64,000 nucleotides of DNA, taken from NCBI GenBank assembly GCA_004026145.2, contig CP034996.1, positions 3,596,602 to 3,660,601 of the forward strand, given 5' to 3'. Position 1 is the stretch's first letter. The number at the start of each line of letters is the position of its first letter. Source of the stretch: Takifugu bimaculatus. Its lineage: Eukaryota > Chordata > Actinopteri > Tetraodontiformes > Tetraodontidae. Made by a program: the position numbers and the translations under genes. Shown here piece after piece: positions 32,714 through 44,700 of the stretch. The notes beneath the pieces are model-generated. The model was not told where the DNA came from and searched no databases. It was given only the letters and a program-made list of their open reading frames with translations.

Positions 32714-34525
32714 CCGTATTTTCCGGACTATAAGCCGCACCTGTATATAAGCTGCATCTGCTCAATTTTTTAAAAAATAAATAAAAAAAAGATATACAAG
32801 CCGCACCGGGTTATGAGCCCCAGATATTTATGTTGAAAGATTAGATATTTACTGCATGTACAGAACAATTTTGAACTGTAAATGTACATGTAAGTACCTG
32901 AACAGATTCTTTCCTAACAGTGCCTTTTAACACGGCAGCAACTTTGTTGATTAAAACGGAACAGAACCAAGAGAAAATAACCAGTATTTCTCTTCATTTC
33001 TCCTGTGTTTGAAATCACAAGTCACTTTCATCATCTTGGCTGAAACCCATGAAGTCGTCTTCTTCAGTGTCGGAGTTGAACGACCCCAGAAGCTTCGTCA
33101 CATCTGTCTCCATCAGTCTCGCTCTCCGTATCATCCTCCGCTGAAGTTGGCTCTGAAGGTGCGCCGCTCTCTTTTCGCGTAGCAGTCCAGCCTTTCGGAA
33201 CCCGTTGGTGATCGTGGATTCTTTCACAGCACTCTACGCTGTTAGGATCCACTGACAGACATCAGAAAAGGACGCTTTTCGCATGCGGCCGGTTTTTGGG
33301 AATGATTTCTCACCACTTGTCATCCAAGTCTCCCACTCAACCCGGAGTGCAGCTTTAAATGCCCGATTCACACAGATGTCAAGTGGCTGCAAATACTTTG
33401 TTGTACCTCCAGGAATCACAGCTGGAATAGAGTTTGTTTTCGTGATGCTGCTTCCACAGAACCTGTGATGTGGGCCCTCATGCTATCCAAAACAAGCAGT
33501 GCTTTTTTCCGGTGAAAAACTCCTCCTGCGCGCTTGCTGTAGCACTCCGTTAACCATTCCTTCATCAGGCCTTCCATCATCCCCCCTTTGGTGTTAACTT
33601 TGACCACTATGCCGCTAAAAATCCCCAGTGGTGGAAGTTGTTGTCCGGATGCCGTGCATGCCCGAACGCAGGTGAAGTGCGTTCTCTGGTGGCCTGTTGT
33701 TTTCAACAACACGGATGATGCGCCTGTCTTGTTAACAGTCCTGGTCAGAGGCAGAGCAAACGTCAAAGGTGCTTCGTCCATATTTATTATGTCGTCTGGT
33801 CCCATGGAGTGTTCTTGGATCTTTGTTTCAACGAATTTGTGGAAGTTTTTAATGTTTTCCTGATAGTCAGGGGGGAGTTCCTGACAGAGAGTGGTCCGTG
33901 TCCTGATGGACAGGTTTTTACGTTTCATAAATCTGAAACACCATGACGGCCCCGCTTTGAAATCTTCAATATTCATTTCGCGTGCGATTGTTTTGGCTTT
34001 AAGTCGGATCTGTAGAGTGGATACACCTCGGCCACCTGCTCGCTGTGTGTTCACCCAGTCCTCCAGGACATTTTCAAGTTCAGCCCACCTGCTTTTATGT
34101 CCCCTGAAAGCTTTTTTCGACTTTGGGCATTGCATTAGCTCCTCCCGCTGCCGCCTCCAACGTCTCACCATACATTCATTAACGCTAAGCTTGCGTGCAG
34201 CAGCGCGGTTTCCTTCCTGGCTAGCTAGATCAATGGCCTTCAACTTAAAACCTGCATCATACGAACTTCTTCGTGTGGGTTCCATGATGAAGGGGCGAGG
34301 ATTTGAAAACAATTAACAGTTGGTAATTTGTCATCCGTGTTCTATCTGCTAAAGAAAAAGTAGCGTTTTCTTCTGTGCATTGATTTTTCTTAGTTTTGAT
34401 TCTAGTTCCGATTAGAGCGCCCCCTAGCGGTGGAAGAAAAATCCATAAATAAGCCGCATCATAGAATTAGCCGCAGTGTTTAAAGTTTAGGAAAAAAGTA
34501 GCGGCTTATAGTCCGGAAAATACTG
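32714..34525 (-). mobile_element. pogo/Tigger-like DNA transposon
   Basis: Ends are CCGTATTTTCCGGACTATAA (left) and the inverted CAGTATTTTCCGGACTATAA (right). The TA target duplication is at 32712-32713 and 34526-34527. Length is 1,812 bp, with one transposase gene on the minus strand. Confidence 0.9.
33015..34312 (-). pseudogene. pogo-family transposase, lightly damaged
   Basis: From MFSNPRPFIMEPTRRSSYDA it has a CENP-B-like helix-turn-helix (FKLKAIDLASQEGNRAAARK) and second DNA-binding part (WAELENVLEDWVNTQR, FKAGPSWCFRFMKRKNLSIR). The DDE/D core follows: INMDEAPLTF (D), LLVLDSMRAH (D) and LQPLDICVNRAFK (D). The frame breaks near 33420-33470 and again at about 33230. The rest continues to an acidic C-terminus (SFNSDTEEDDFMGF). 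The sibling at 53714-59778 has the same architecture. Confidence 0.85.
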
Positions 34526-34789
34526 TAACTTGGAGTCGGTGTGTAGCTACGCTAAAACGATGTGGGACTCTGTAGCATTCTCTGGTCCCCTCCCCAATCT
34601 GGCCAGCGAGGAGATGTTTAGCCGCATGTCGTCGCTCCGTCGCTGGCTGTCACGGTGGTGCCCTGAAAACCAGGTGGCCTTTGTAGACAGTTGGAGCACT
34701 TTTTGGGGAAAACCTGGTCTGATTAGGAGAGACGGTGTCCATCCCACTATCATAGAGGGCCATAAAACAGCTATTCTGCAAGCTCCGAA

Positions 34790-35124
34790 ACCAGACTACA
34801 AAGCAAATGATGTCCTTTTTAGGACTAATTATTGTTGCAACTGGGTGCCAAATTATGCTGAAATTACAGCACCGTTGCAAAGATTGATGTATGAAAACTT
34901 AAAAATGACTTCTCCACTAAATTGGACTGAAAATGCAGAAACGGCCTTCTGTGACATGAAGCAAGCCTTGGTGTGGAGCACAGCTTTAGCTTTGCCAGAT
35001 TACAGCAAACCTTTGGTTCAGATGGCTGATGGCACAGGACATTTGATGACCTCAGTCTGAGCTCAACAGTGGAGCTAAAATGAAGCCAATAGCATATTTC
35101 TCCTCTAAACTTGACTCTGTAGCA
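34790..35124 (+). mobile_element. Endogenous retrovirus pol fragment
   Basis: The plus frame contains NYCCNWVPNYAEITAPLQRL, NWTENAETAFCDMKQAL and LALPDYSKPLVQMADG, matching the RT connection/RNase H start of fish endogenous retroviruses. A stop (TGA) follows TSV at 35058-35060, though related residues continue to KLDSVA at about 35120, where a hAT end begins. No LTR or other gene is attached. Confidence 0.65.
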
Positions 35125-36660
35125 CAGGGGTCACCAACCTTTCTGAGACGGAGAGCTACTTCCTGGGTCCTGAATCATGTGAAGGGCCACCAGTTTGATA
35201 CACACTTCTGAAATAGCCAATTTGCTCAATTTACCTTGAACTAAATGTCATTATTAATAGTTAATGATATTCATCTCTGCAAAGACACTGATCATGTTAA
35301 TGATTCCTCACAATCAATATCAACAATGATTTAACAAGGTCGGGAACAGATCAATATCAATATGCAACACTTTATTTCTAGATTTTGTCTTAGTGCAAGT
35401 GTTTTTCAAATTGAAATAAAAATGTTCAAACCATTTTAAAATGATCACTTCTCCAACAGTCCTAGGAAATCACAATGTCCCATTTTTACCAGCCACTGAC
35501 ATTTTTAACAAATCATGAATTACTTTGCACCACGTTTGTACAAATAATAAATCATGTAAAATACAAAAATAAACTTTCAGATTTTAAAATAAACCTGATT
35601 ACGTTTTGAACTTAACACTTCAGTCTGCAGATTTTTTCACATGAACATTTTAACATAAACAACTGTTCCATTTTACAAACACATGTAACAAATTCTGAAG
35701 GAGACACCAAATCTGGTGTCCGTTTCTTTGTCCGTTGGGGGGAAGCCTGGCGTTGCTGCGGTTACCAGTGTGTTGTCCTCTGGTGGGGAACTTGACAGTG
35801 CAGCTCTGAGTGAGTCTGGCAGATGTGCATCAGTGAGGCCTGTTCTGTGTTGGTTCTTGATGAAGTTCCTGTCAGAAAAGGCTGATTCACAAAGAGAGGT
35901 CGAACCCAAAAGGCTTGCAACCTCCATAGCTGCTGTACATACACCACTGTACTTTTCTGTGTCAACAAGGCACCAAAAGTTTGGTGCAGCCTGAGAGGCT
36001 TTGAGCTGCAGCTCATTTCACAATGTTCCAATTTCAATTTGCATCTGTGCAGCATCCAGGCTGAAGGTTGCACTGAACTGCTGAGCAATGCATGATATGT
36101 CCACGTTCATGAAAGGGTTAGAAATGAAGGACACACATGGCTCAAGCTGATCCAGGTCCCAAAACCTGTTCTCAAACTCTTGCCCAAGTCTTTTTATGAG
36201 CTGAGAGCCCTTTTCTGCGCTTTAGTCCAAAGCCTCACATGCAGAAGCGTTGTCTCTCAGCACCATCTGCACAGAGGGGAAGTGCAGCACCTTTTGTCTG
36301 GAAATGCACAGAGAAAATGTTCATCTTGGCTTTAGATGCATTTACAGCACTGATCCTATCAGCAACAGTCTCACCTTTGCCTTGCAGCTCCCAGTTCAAA
36401 CTGTTCCGTTTCCCAGTAATGTCCATTAAAAATGCAAGGTCCAGTGTCCAGCCAGTGTCCTCCAGCAGCGCGGCGTCTTCCCCTCTGGACTGCATGAACT
36501 CTTTAATTTCACTCAAAAGGGACAAAAAAGGAAGCAAAATCCGTCCCCTGCTGAGCCATCGGATTTCTGTGTGTAGGAGCAGGTCACCATATTCAGTTGG
36601 CAGCTCCACTGGGGAACAATTTGAAAATATCCTGTTGAAATTATTCTAAATTATTCTGAT
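35125..36660 (-). mobile_element. hAT remnant (GTF2IRD2/ZBED5-like transposase)
   Basis: The left terminus is CAGGGGTCACCAACC. The minus strand carries transposase pieces: HTEIRWLSRGRILLPFLSLL (36609-36235), a middle part (about 36230-36000, FISNPFMNVDISCIAQQFSA) and the C-terminal hATC-type dimerisation block (STSLCESAFSDRNFIKNQHR) ending near 35673. Stops or frame changes separate the pieces. The N-terminus and right end are missing. Confidence 0.75.
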
Positions 36661-37010
36661 TAAAAATCAAATTGGCACGCTGATTCCAAAATTACAGTCA
36701 TTTCCCCCCCAGCCCGTCAAGTTTTGAAAGCTTCTCCTCCAGATCAGCAAATTTCCCCTAATGAGCTGGAGTCAGACTGGCCAGCTGATGACAACTGGAT
36801 CAGCTCCGTTGGTGCCGTCACCATTAAGAGGTGTGTGCAGCCCCCAAAAGGTCAGTACTGTCAATATCCTATAGGGGCACTCTGAACCAGAGGGGATCCT
36901 ATAGATCAAAAAGTTGACCCAGTTGACCCAAATTGTTCTGAAGAGAGGCGCCTGTGCCGGATATGACGCGATCCAACCACAAACACGTGACGTGTAGAGG
37001 AAGAAGAAGC
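36661..37010. other. No gene recognised; upstream flank of NLR gene
   Basis: No coding signal was recognised. The end of this stretch, around 36985-37010, carries CACGTGACGTG, a possible E-box/CRE-like site ahead of the ISRE-like motif. Confidence 0.35.
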
Positions 37011-37022
37011 GAAAGTGAAAGT
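37011..37022 (+). promoter_or_regulatory. ISRE-like motif upstream of the NLR gene
   Basis: GAAAGTGAAAGT fits the GAAANNGAAA core bound by IRF proteins. It lies about 1.6 kb before the first coding ATG (38596). Sixty bases downstream, CTAATATTCAG|GTAGCA at 37082/37083 could be the donor of a non-coding first exon. Interferon control of the NLR gene is inferred, not shown. Confidence 0.4.
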
Positions 37023-37082
37023 TCTCAACTTCGGGCTCCATCTTGAGTGACCGAGCGCTGATGGAAAACCTCTAATATTCAG

Positions 37083-38558
37083 GTAGCATTTGGTTCTTTC
37101 ACTGCTGTCGTCTCGAATCAATGTTCCGCTGCGAGATGCGGCTTAATAAGCTGCGTGTGCGCAATGAGCGTGCGCGTGTTTCGGACGCACATTGCGGCTG
37201 GTCGACGGGAATGTTGTGACGGATGATCAAACTTTGTAGCGTGTTTCCTCTAACTGCGTTTTCCGCTAACCCTGAGCCAACATTTTAGAGGTTGAGGAAG
37301 CACATTTTAATACTCACAATAAGTCACAATATTATTTGCAGTTAGTGGAAAAATCCACGGAAAGAGGAACACAAACGCGGAAGTTTTAGCCTCCTCTCTT
37401 TGTCCCTCCACCAGGGGACAATCAATCCTTTATTTAAAAAAGGAGAGTATGTAAAGAGGGAGAGATCAAGGCATTCCATTTTATTGTTTTAACAACTGGG
37501 TCTTTGTGGAATATGAATTTGTTATTATCGATTTATGAAATGTGTTCTGTTTTGAATGAAGCAGTCAAGAAAACGAAAGGAAACCTAAACCCATAGTGTT
37601 TTGATATTTTTGGTCCTGTACATGTGGTCAGATAAGATTAGTCTGAGCAGAATTGGGTGTTTTTGCCCTTTGCTGTGTGTCATCTATTCTATTCAGCATG
37701 TTGGGTTGCTTGACTTCTGTTGGGTTGTGGCAACTTGATGCATCACTTCTGAGATATTGACACCTTTTTCCTGAGGCTGGCTCCAATGCTGCCAACACAC
37801 CTGGCCATGGATATGGTGGGACTTCTGTGATGAGTGGGGTCAGAGGTGGTGGACAAGCTCTGCTCCAAAACAAGCTTGCTAGATATGTTTGGGATCTCCT
37901 CCGCCACAACCACCAGCTGCAACTAGTAGCTGTGCACGCCATGCAGAGTTTTGACCTCTAGGTCAGGCTACAGATGTTTTTTCCAGCACCATCATGTGTT
38001 CATGAGAAACATGATGCACCTGATCAAAAAAGCTGCTTGTAATCTGACAGACGAGCCATGATGAGATGTCAAGGTGCGTTGTTGAAAATGAAGATCCTCT
38101 TCTTGGAATCCTGTCTGAGATGACAGAAGATGATGCTGCATTTGACCCACTTTGATGATGTGATGACGTATTTCTGTTTAGTTTTGAATGCATTCTCATC
38201 TTATTTGTTGAATTTAATGTTGAGAACTGACATCTTGAAAGAATTTAGGTTTTCTTGTAAACCATAACCAGATAAAAATGATTTCATTTGTATTTGTGTG
38301 TGTCCGTCTAATGCCACCGCACCTTCTGAAACACCCAGGAGAAACATTTTTTCCACAACTATTTTATGTTTAACATGGTGTAAACTTTTAAGATGTCCCA
38401 AAACTTTTTTCCAATATATATGTGGCCTGTATGATGTACAGGGTGACATCATATAATAGATTTTGATGTGAATGAGCCGACAATACGTCATTGGACAGAC
38501 CTCTGCTTGTCTTCATGCTGAGAATCATGTTCTTTAATCTTCTTTTCTGTGTCAGCAG
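37083..38558 (+). other. Probable first intron of the NLR gene; no exon recognised
   Basis: It runs from a possible donor at 37083 to a clear acceptor (cttttctgtgtcagcag, ending 38558). Open frames at 37628-37942 and 37963-38199 (minus) show no known domain. A CpG-rich stretch lies at about 37120-37230. Confidence 0.35.
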
Positions 38559-38595
38559 ACTGTTCCTGCTTAACCGTTTAGACTCACATTTAAAA

Positions 38596-38726
38596 ATGAG
38601 CGAATGTGTGATGGAAGAGGAAGAGAGAGCAGAGTCCACAGTGTCCAGCTGTGTGTCCATGAAGAGCGACAGGTTCAAAGACAAGCCTGAAAACTTCTGT
38701 ATTGGACCTCAAGGCTCACCTTTAAA
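38596..38726 (+). other. NLR coding exon 1 (N-terminal repeat)
   Basis: It starts MSECVMEEEERAESTVSSC and ends before a gtaagg donor. ATG 38596 is chosen because it opens the conserved AESTVSSCVSMKSDR block. An in-frame upstream ATG at 38491 lies before the predicted acceptor at 38558 and is probably intronic. Confidence 0.75.
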
Positions 38727-41700
38727 GTAAGGTTTTCTGAACCACATAACTCTGCCTTAGAACATTTCACAACCATACAAAACATCATTTTGTGGGTATT
38801 AGCCTCTACTATCGTGAAAAATGAAATTCCTCAGGTCTTTAAAAAGAAACGGTGCACAGTCCTTTCACCATGTTGGCCTGTGGAAAACCAGTGTTGTCGG
38901 CCCGATGGACCAGCGTCCCCGTCGTTGCCGGACCACCGTTGGCCACCAGTTGGGTTTTGGGATCAAAGTGGGGGCGTTTCCTGTATCCGGTTCTCCTCAC
39001 GGATCCATGACTACAACATGTTGTTGCAAGTGCAGAGACGTTTGCTCTGGAAAGAACTTTAGAGCACATTCAGTGCTGCAGGATGAGGGGCTGGAAAAGG
39101 TGCCAGTTCTTTTCTCACTGAAGGGAACAGTTAAAAAAGCAGCTTAAACTCTGAAAACATGAAAATGATACAGAGACATCATTGATTTATTGATTCAGTT
39201 GTTATCCAGAATGGATTAGAAATGTTCCTGTTTGATAAAAATGCAGTGAATTGGGATTATTTAACTCCAACCTCTACAGATTATTTACCTTCATCACAGT
39301 CTCATCACTATTTCTGATGTTTCCTCAGGATGGACGAGGACAGAGCAGAGTCCACAGTGCCCAGCTGTGTGTCCCTGAAGAGTGACCGGTCCAAAGGTGT
39401 AATAATACACTTCAGAAGTTCAGAGGAAATGTAAGAAAACTAAAGCGTGATGATGTGTTTGTGTGGCAGCTGTTAGTCACATTAACAGCAGCAGGTTGTG
39501 AGTTTATTATTGGAGATGTTTAACACTTAAACCTCAGACAGTCATATAGTTACAGACTTAATGTGAATATTGTTGATTAGAAACAAGAATCAGGTTTAAA
39601 CTGAAAGATGAATTCAGACATAAATGCTTTAACAATATTGAGTCTTGATCAGGTTCTTTCATCCTATAAATCAAAGGACTAATAGAGATGTGTTTCATAG
39701 TGAGAGGGGGGAGCACATCCTATCAAACTGGGACCAGTCAGCTCCACCAGGAGAGTCCTCTTGTTCACAATCTGGAAGCAGATCTGGAGATGCTGAAATG
39801 AAGCCCAAACAAAGTAAAACTGTTCAATATGAGATTTAATTTGTGATGTCATGAATTTGGAGTTGTGTTGATGATTTATTATAGATGGAAATCATTGGTT
39901 TACTTATGTTCAGGAAGTGATCTGCAGGAGGTGATAGAAGGTCATAAGATCAGTCTGAAGAGAAGATGTGAACATGTGACTGAAGGAACTAATGAAGCAG
40001 GAAGTGGAACCCTGCTGAACAAGATCTACACTGAGCTCTACATCACTGAGGGACAAAGTGAGGAGGTGGACACACAACATGAGGTGAGACAGCTTGAGAG
40101 AACCTCCAAGAAGAACCTCCAGGACACTCCAATCAAGTGCCAGGACATCTTCAAAGTCTTATCTGAGCAACAGAGACACATCAGAGTGGTTCTGACCAAC
40201 GGTGTCGCCGGCGTTGGAAAAACCTTCTCAGTGCAGAAGTTCAGTCTGGACTGGGCAGAAGGTTTGGAGAACCAAGACATCAGTCTGGTGCTTCCGCTCT
40301 CATGGAGGGAGCTGAACTTGATCAGAGATGAGCAGCACAGTCTTCTCTCACTGCTTCATGTTTTCCATCCAACATTACAGAAGATCAGAGCAGAAGATCT
40401 GACTGTCTGGAAACTTCTGTTCATCTTTGATGGCCTGGATGAAAGCAGATTTTCACTGGATTTCAACAAGCATCAGCTCATCTCTGATGTCACACAAGTA
40501 TCGTCCGTTGACGTGCTCCTGGTGAACCTCATCCAGGGGAACCTGCTTCCCTCAGCTCTCATCTGGATCACCTCCAGACCTGCAGCAGCCTATCAGATTC
40601 CTCCCTCGTGTGTTGACAGGATCACAGAAGTACGAGGCTTCACTGACTCCCAGAAGGAGGAGTACTTCAGGAGGAGGTTCAGCGATGAAGATCTGTCTAA
40701 GAGAATCATCTCACACATCAAGGCCTCCAGGAGCCTCCACACCATGTGTCTGATCCCAGTTTTCTGCTGGATCACTGCTATAGTTCTGGAGGACATGATG
40801 ACCAGAGACCAGAGAGGAGAGCTGCCCAAAACCCTGACTGACCTCTACTCACACTTCCTGAGGGTTCAGATGAAGAGGAAGAAGCAGAAGTATGGAGGAA
40901 AGAGACCAGGGAAACTGACTAAGGCTGATAAAAAACTCCTTCTGAAGTTGGGTCGGCTGGCGTTTGAACATCTGGAGAAAGGAAACATCATGTTCTACTC
41001 AGAAGACCTGGAGCGATGTGGACTGGACGTCTCCGAGGTGTCGGTGTACTCAGGAGTTTGTACAGAGATCTTCAAGAGAGAGAGTGTGATCTTCCAGAAA
41101 TCAGTCTACTGCTTTGTTCATCTGAGCGTTCAGGAGTTTCTGGCTGCCGTCTACATGTTCCACCGTTACACCAGGAAAGACACAGCGGTTATAAATCAGT
41201 TCCTAAAATATTCTGAACCAATCACATCTCTTGATGACTTCCTCAGGAGAGCACTAAGGAAATCTCTCAAAAGTAAAAATGGCCACCTGGACTTGTTTGT
41301 TCGCTTCCTTCATGGTCTCTCTCTGGAGTCCAATCAGAGGATCTTGGGTGGACTGTTGGATCAGAGGAACAGCCACCCAGAAACCATCCAGAAGGTCCTA
41401 AACAACCTGAAGAAGGTGAACAGTGGTGGAATCTCCCCAGACAGAAGCATCAACATCTTCCACTGTCTGATGGAGATGAAGGATCAGTCAGTCCATCAGG
41501 AGATCCAAGAGTTCCTGAAGTCAGGGGAGATATCAGAGAGGAAACTGTCAGAGATCCACTGTTCAGCTCTGGCCTACCTGCTGCAGATGTCAGAGGAGGT
41601 TCTGGATGAGCTGGACCTGCGGCAGTACAACACCTCAGAGGAGGGACGACGTCGCCTGATTCCAGCTGTGAGGAACTGCAGGAAGGTCGAGTAAGTAAAG

Positions 41701-44700
41701 ATTTTTGGGGCCGGACATCGGCGTTTAAATCAAGCGAGTGGATCATGTCAGGTAGCAATACCCCCTCCAGTGGTCATTCCTTCAATTCTTTATCTCCATT
41801 GCAGCGTCCATAAATTAAAAAAAACAACAATTCATCCAGAAATGTTCAACACTGGCTGGATATAAGTTCAAAGGTCAATCCAGACAAACCAACATAAGGC
41901 AGGAATAATAGGAGCCACAAGTTAACTAACTATCATGAAATTACTGTCATGTCATTAAATCACTTTGGTTTGTTTGTTTACATCGTATTCTAACAACAGA
42001 AAAACACATTTTAACTAATGACACGTGACTATTTTGCTTCATTTATTCAACGTAAAAACAGCCGGCCTCGTTGGTTTAAATGGGTGTTTTAGGTCTTTGT
42101 GGCGGTTCCGTTTGGAGCCTTTATGTGACCCACAAAGTTGTTTGAGCCTTTCCACACCCGTTAGGTGGCAACTTCATCACTAGCAACAAAAGGTGCAGTG
42201 AAAATGATTTGAAGGGAAACAGGCAGATAGAACAGAAGCTGAGGGCAATCGATGCAACCAGAGACTCTGATGTCATCGATCAGATCGCTGAATTAAGACT
42301 TGACGCACCATCGTACAAATTGGATGAAATGCAAAATATCCGAAGAGCCGATAGACAGATAAAAAGATGCACGTTTCTTTAAACCATTTGCTACAATCAT
42401 TTTAAATATTGAGTAATTATGAGCTGTTCTAAAATAAGACAAATGTTGAGAATAATTCAGTTGCATTTCAGATCTGATGGTCGTTCAAACTGTTGCTCTA
42501 CGGTGTTGAATTTAGCTTTTCCAGGAAATGAGCTACATTTGTGTTGAGGTAGATTCTCAGATAAGTTGATGAGAAATCCCAAAGTTTGACTCACTATTTT
42601 TGTTTCATACACAACAGACTGTCTGGTAGTGTTCTTTCAACGAGTCATTGGGAAGTTGTGGCCTCAGCAATGACGTCAAACCCTTCTCATCTACGGGAGC
42701 TGAGCTTAAGCAAGAACCAAAACCTGACAGATGCCGACGTAAAGTTACTGTCTTCTGCAATGATGCATCCAAACTGCAGACTGGAGACGCTCAGGTCAGG
42801 AGGCCTCTGTTGGTCTTTTCTAAATTTCTTTACATTTTCTGCTTTTCTCTTCATTTTCAGATTTAGAAATGTGTTTTTATTTGCCCCATTTATTGCTTTT
42901 CCAGGCTGAGTGGCTGCAGGTTATCAGAGATCAGCTGTGGCTCTCTGGCCTCGGCGCTGAGGTCCAATCCCTCCCATCTGAGGGTTCTGGACCTGAGTAA
43001 GAACCAGCTGAAGGATCCAGGAGTGAAGCTGCTCTGTGCTTTTCTCCAGGATCCTCTCTGTAAGCTGGAGACTCTCAGGTCAGTCAGAGATGATCCAGTA
43101 CTTTCCCAGGTGTAACTAGTTAGACAATAACTGTTTCCATGTTTGATCTTTGTTATAAACGTAGTGTTACAGTTCTCAGAAAAAAGACCACACAGGACAG
43201 ATTTGCAGTATTAAATTGGTTGTGGAAATCTGTCCCATGTGAGGATGGTCATCAATGACTAGAAAGGAAGTATCAGTTGTCGATTTGTCTTCTTTTATTT
43301 TAGGCTGGCCACAAAACCGCCCAAACATTCAGACCAATCAAAAATGGTTCTTCCTGCCTTTTAAAGATCAGAAGGAAAACTAGAAACCCCAAAAAGAAAG
43401 CTGCTGCAGTGTGCCATGCCCCTTCTCTCCTGAGAAAAGCCATCCCAAAAAAGAGAAAAGCCCAAGTGTGAAGTGAGCACCCTGTTAAACCTTGGTACCG
43501 AAAGCCTGCAGTCATTCTCATCTGAGGTGGCTTCATTCCAGCCAGAAGCCCAAACCTGCCTCCCTCTTAAAGGGGCAGCAGGTCAGTCCAACCACAGAAA
43601 CCTTCATGAAGATCTGAAGCTTTCAGCATCCACAATTGTTGCACCTCACTTCCATTGGAGTCCAAATCAGAAGTCAACAAGTTGATTCTACACCGATTCT
43701 ACACAATGCAACCATTTTAAAAAGGTTTCCATCCATAAGTTTTCACACATTTTTATATAAATCTGTTTGTTCATCGCCTCCTTCTGTTGTAATGGTCATT
43801 AAAGAAAATGACCTTATTTGAGTTTTTCTCCTCACAAATATGACTTTCTATGAACGATGCAATAAATGCAGCTTGCAATCTAAGACAATATGGAAGTATG
43901 TGTATATAATAGTAGTGGAAGTAGCTCATAAAATAATACATTTGCTCTTCTCATCGAATCTTTCTATGTTATTAAAGAAAAACCTGCTCTTAGTCAACAA
44001 CATCTAAGACATCAGCCAAAAATCCTAATTTTATACAATCTAATATAAAACAGTAGAGAAGAGTCTTTCTGCAGAGACCCTGGTGGCAGGAATGCAGAAG
44101 TATCACCTGCTCAACTTGGAAGGTGGAGCAGAAACCACCAGCTGAGAAGGTCCTCAGCGAGAGGAAGTGGTGGAGAACCATGAAACTTGCTAAGCTCCAC
44201 CTCAGCTCCAGAGACGGGCTGAGCTGGAGCTGTGGCACCAGGTATCGCCCAGAAGAGCCTCCAACAAACAAGCTCTTCTCTTGGGAGGAGAGGGCTTTGA
44301 ATCTCAGCTCAGTGTGCTTGTCTCTAGTAGGTGGCAGCTGCACCTTTTCCTGAGCTCCTTGTTGATGCCCTGAGGGGAATTGATGCTCCTGCAATGTTTT
44401 CTGGCAGCATTGAGCTTGCAGTGGGGCAATCAAACACACTGTGGGGGGGGCTCTCTTTCCTTCTCTCATCTGGAGAACAAGTGACACCAGCTGCCAATCA
44501 TTGTTGGAGAAATGTGCAGTCAGGGGAACGATGCGTCCAGACTATAGCCACCCTTCCAGCATCCAGCAGTGTCTAAAACCTTTGATTTGGTTTCACCAGA
44601 GAGTGTAGGGATTGCAGGGTCGCTGCAGCATCGCCCACAAGCTATCAGGAGTGGGTCGCTTTGTCCCAACTCCTGACAAGAGTTGAGTGCTATTGAGAAA

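Larger units (their letters stand above)
32540..34790 (+). mobile_element. CR1/L2-type LINE ORF1 fragment (esterase-like), split by pogo
   Basis: The frame at 32580-32711 contains FGKVIIHVGANDTRLRQSEV. It continues at 34528 (LESVCSYAKTMWDSVAFSGP, then FVDSWSTFWGKPGLIRRDGVHP). GANDTR and DGxHP are the block motifs of the SGNH/GDSL-type esterase domain found in ORF1 of CR1-like LINEs. A pogo element sits at the TA between the halves and the frame is continuous without it (TKI-N-LESV). Confidence 0.7.

Noticed and set aside
31560..32733. Three open frames of about 300 codons on both strands
   Set aside because: They are produced by the 10-bp minisatellite, which lacks stop codons in two frames per strand. 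Residue repeats have the 30-bp period of the DNA repeat.
37628..38199. Minus-strand open frames upstream of the NLR gene
   Set aside because: There are no recognisable domains, splice sites or start context. They are left as intron or flank.
38821..39147. 108-codon open frame between NLR exons 1 and 2
   Set aside because: It lies in an intron with well-supported splice sites on both sides and shows no domain.
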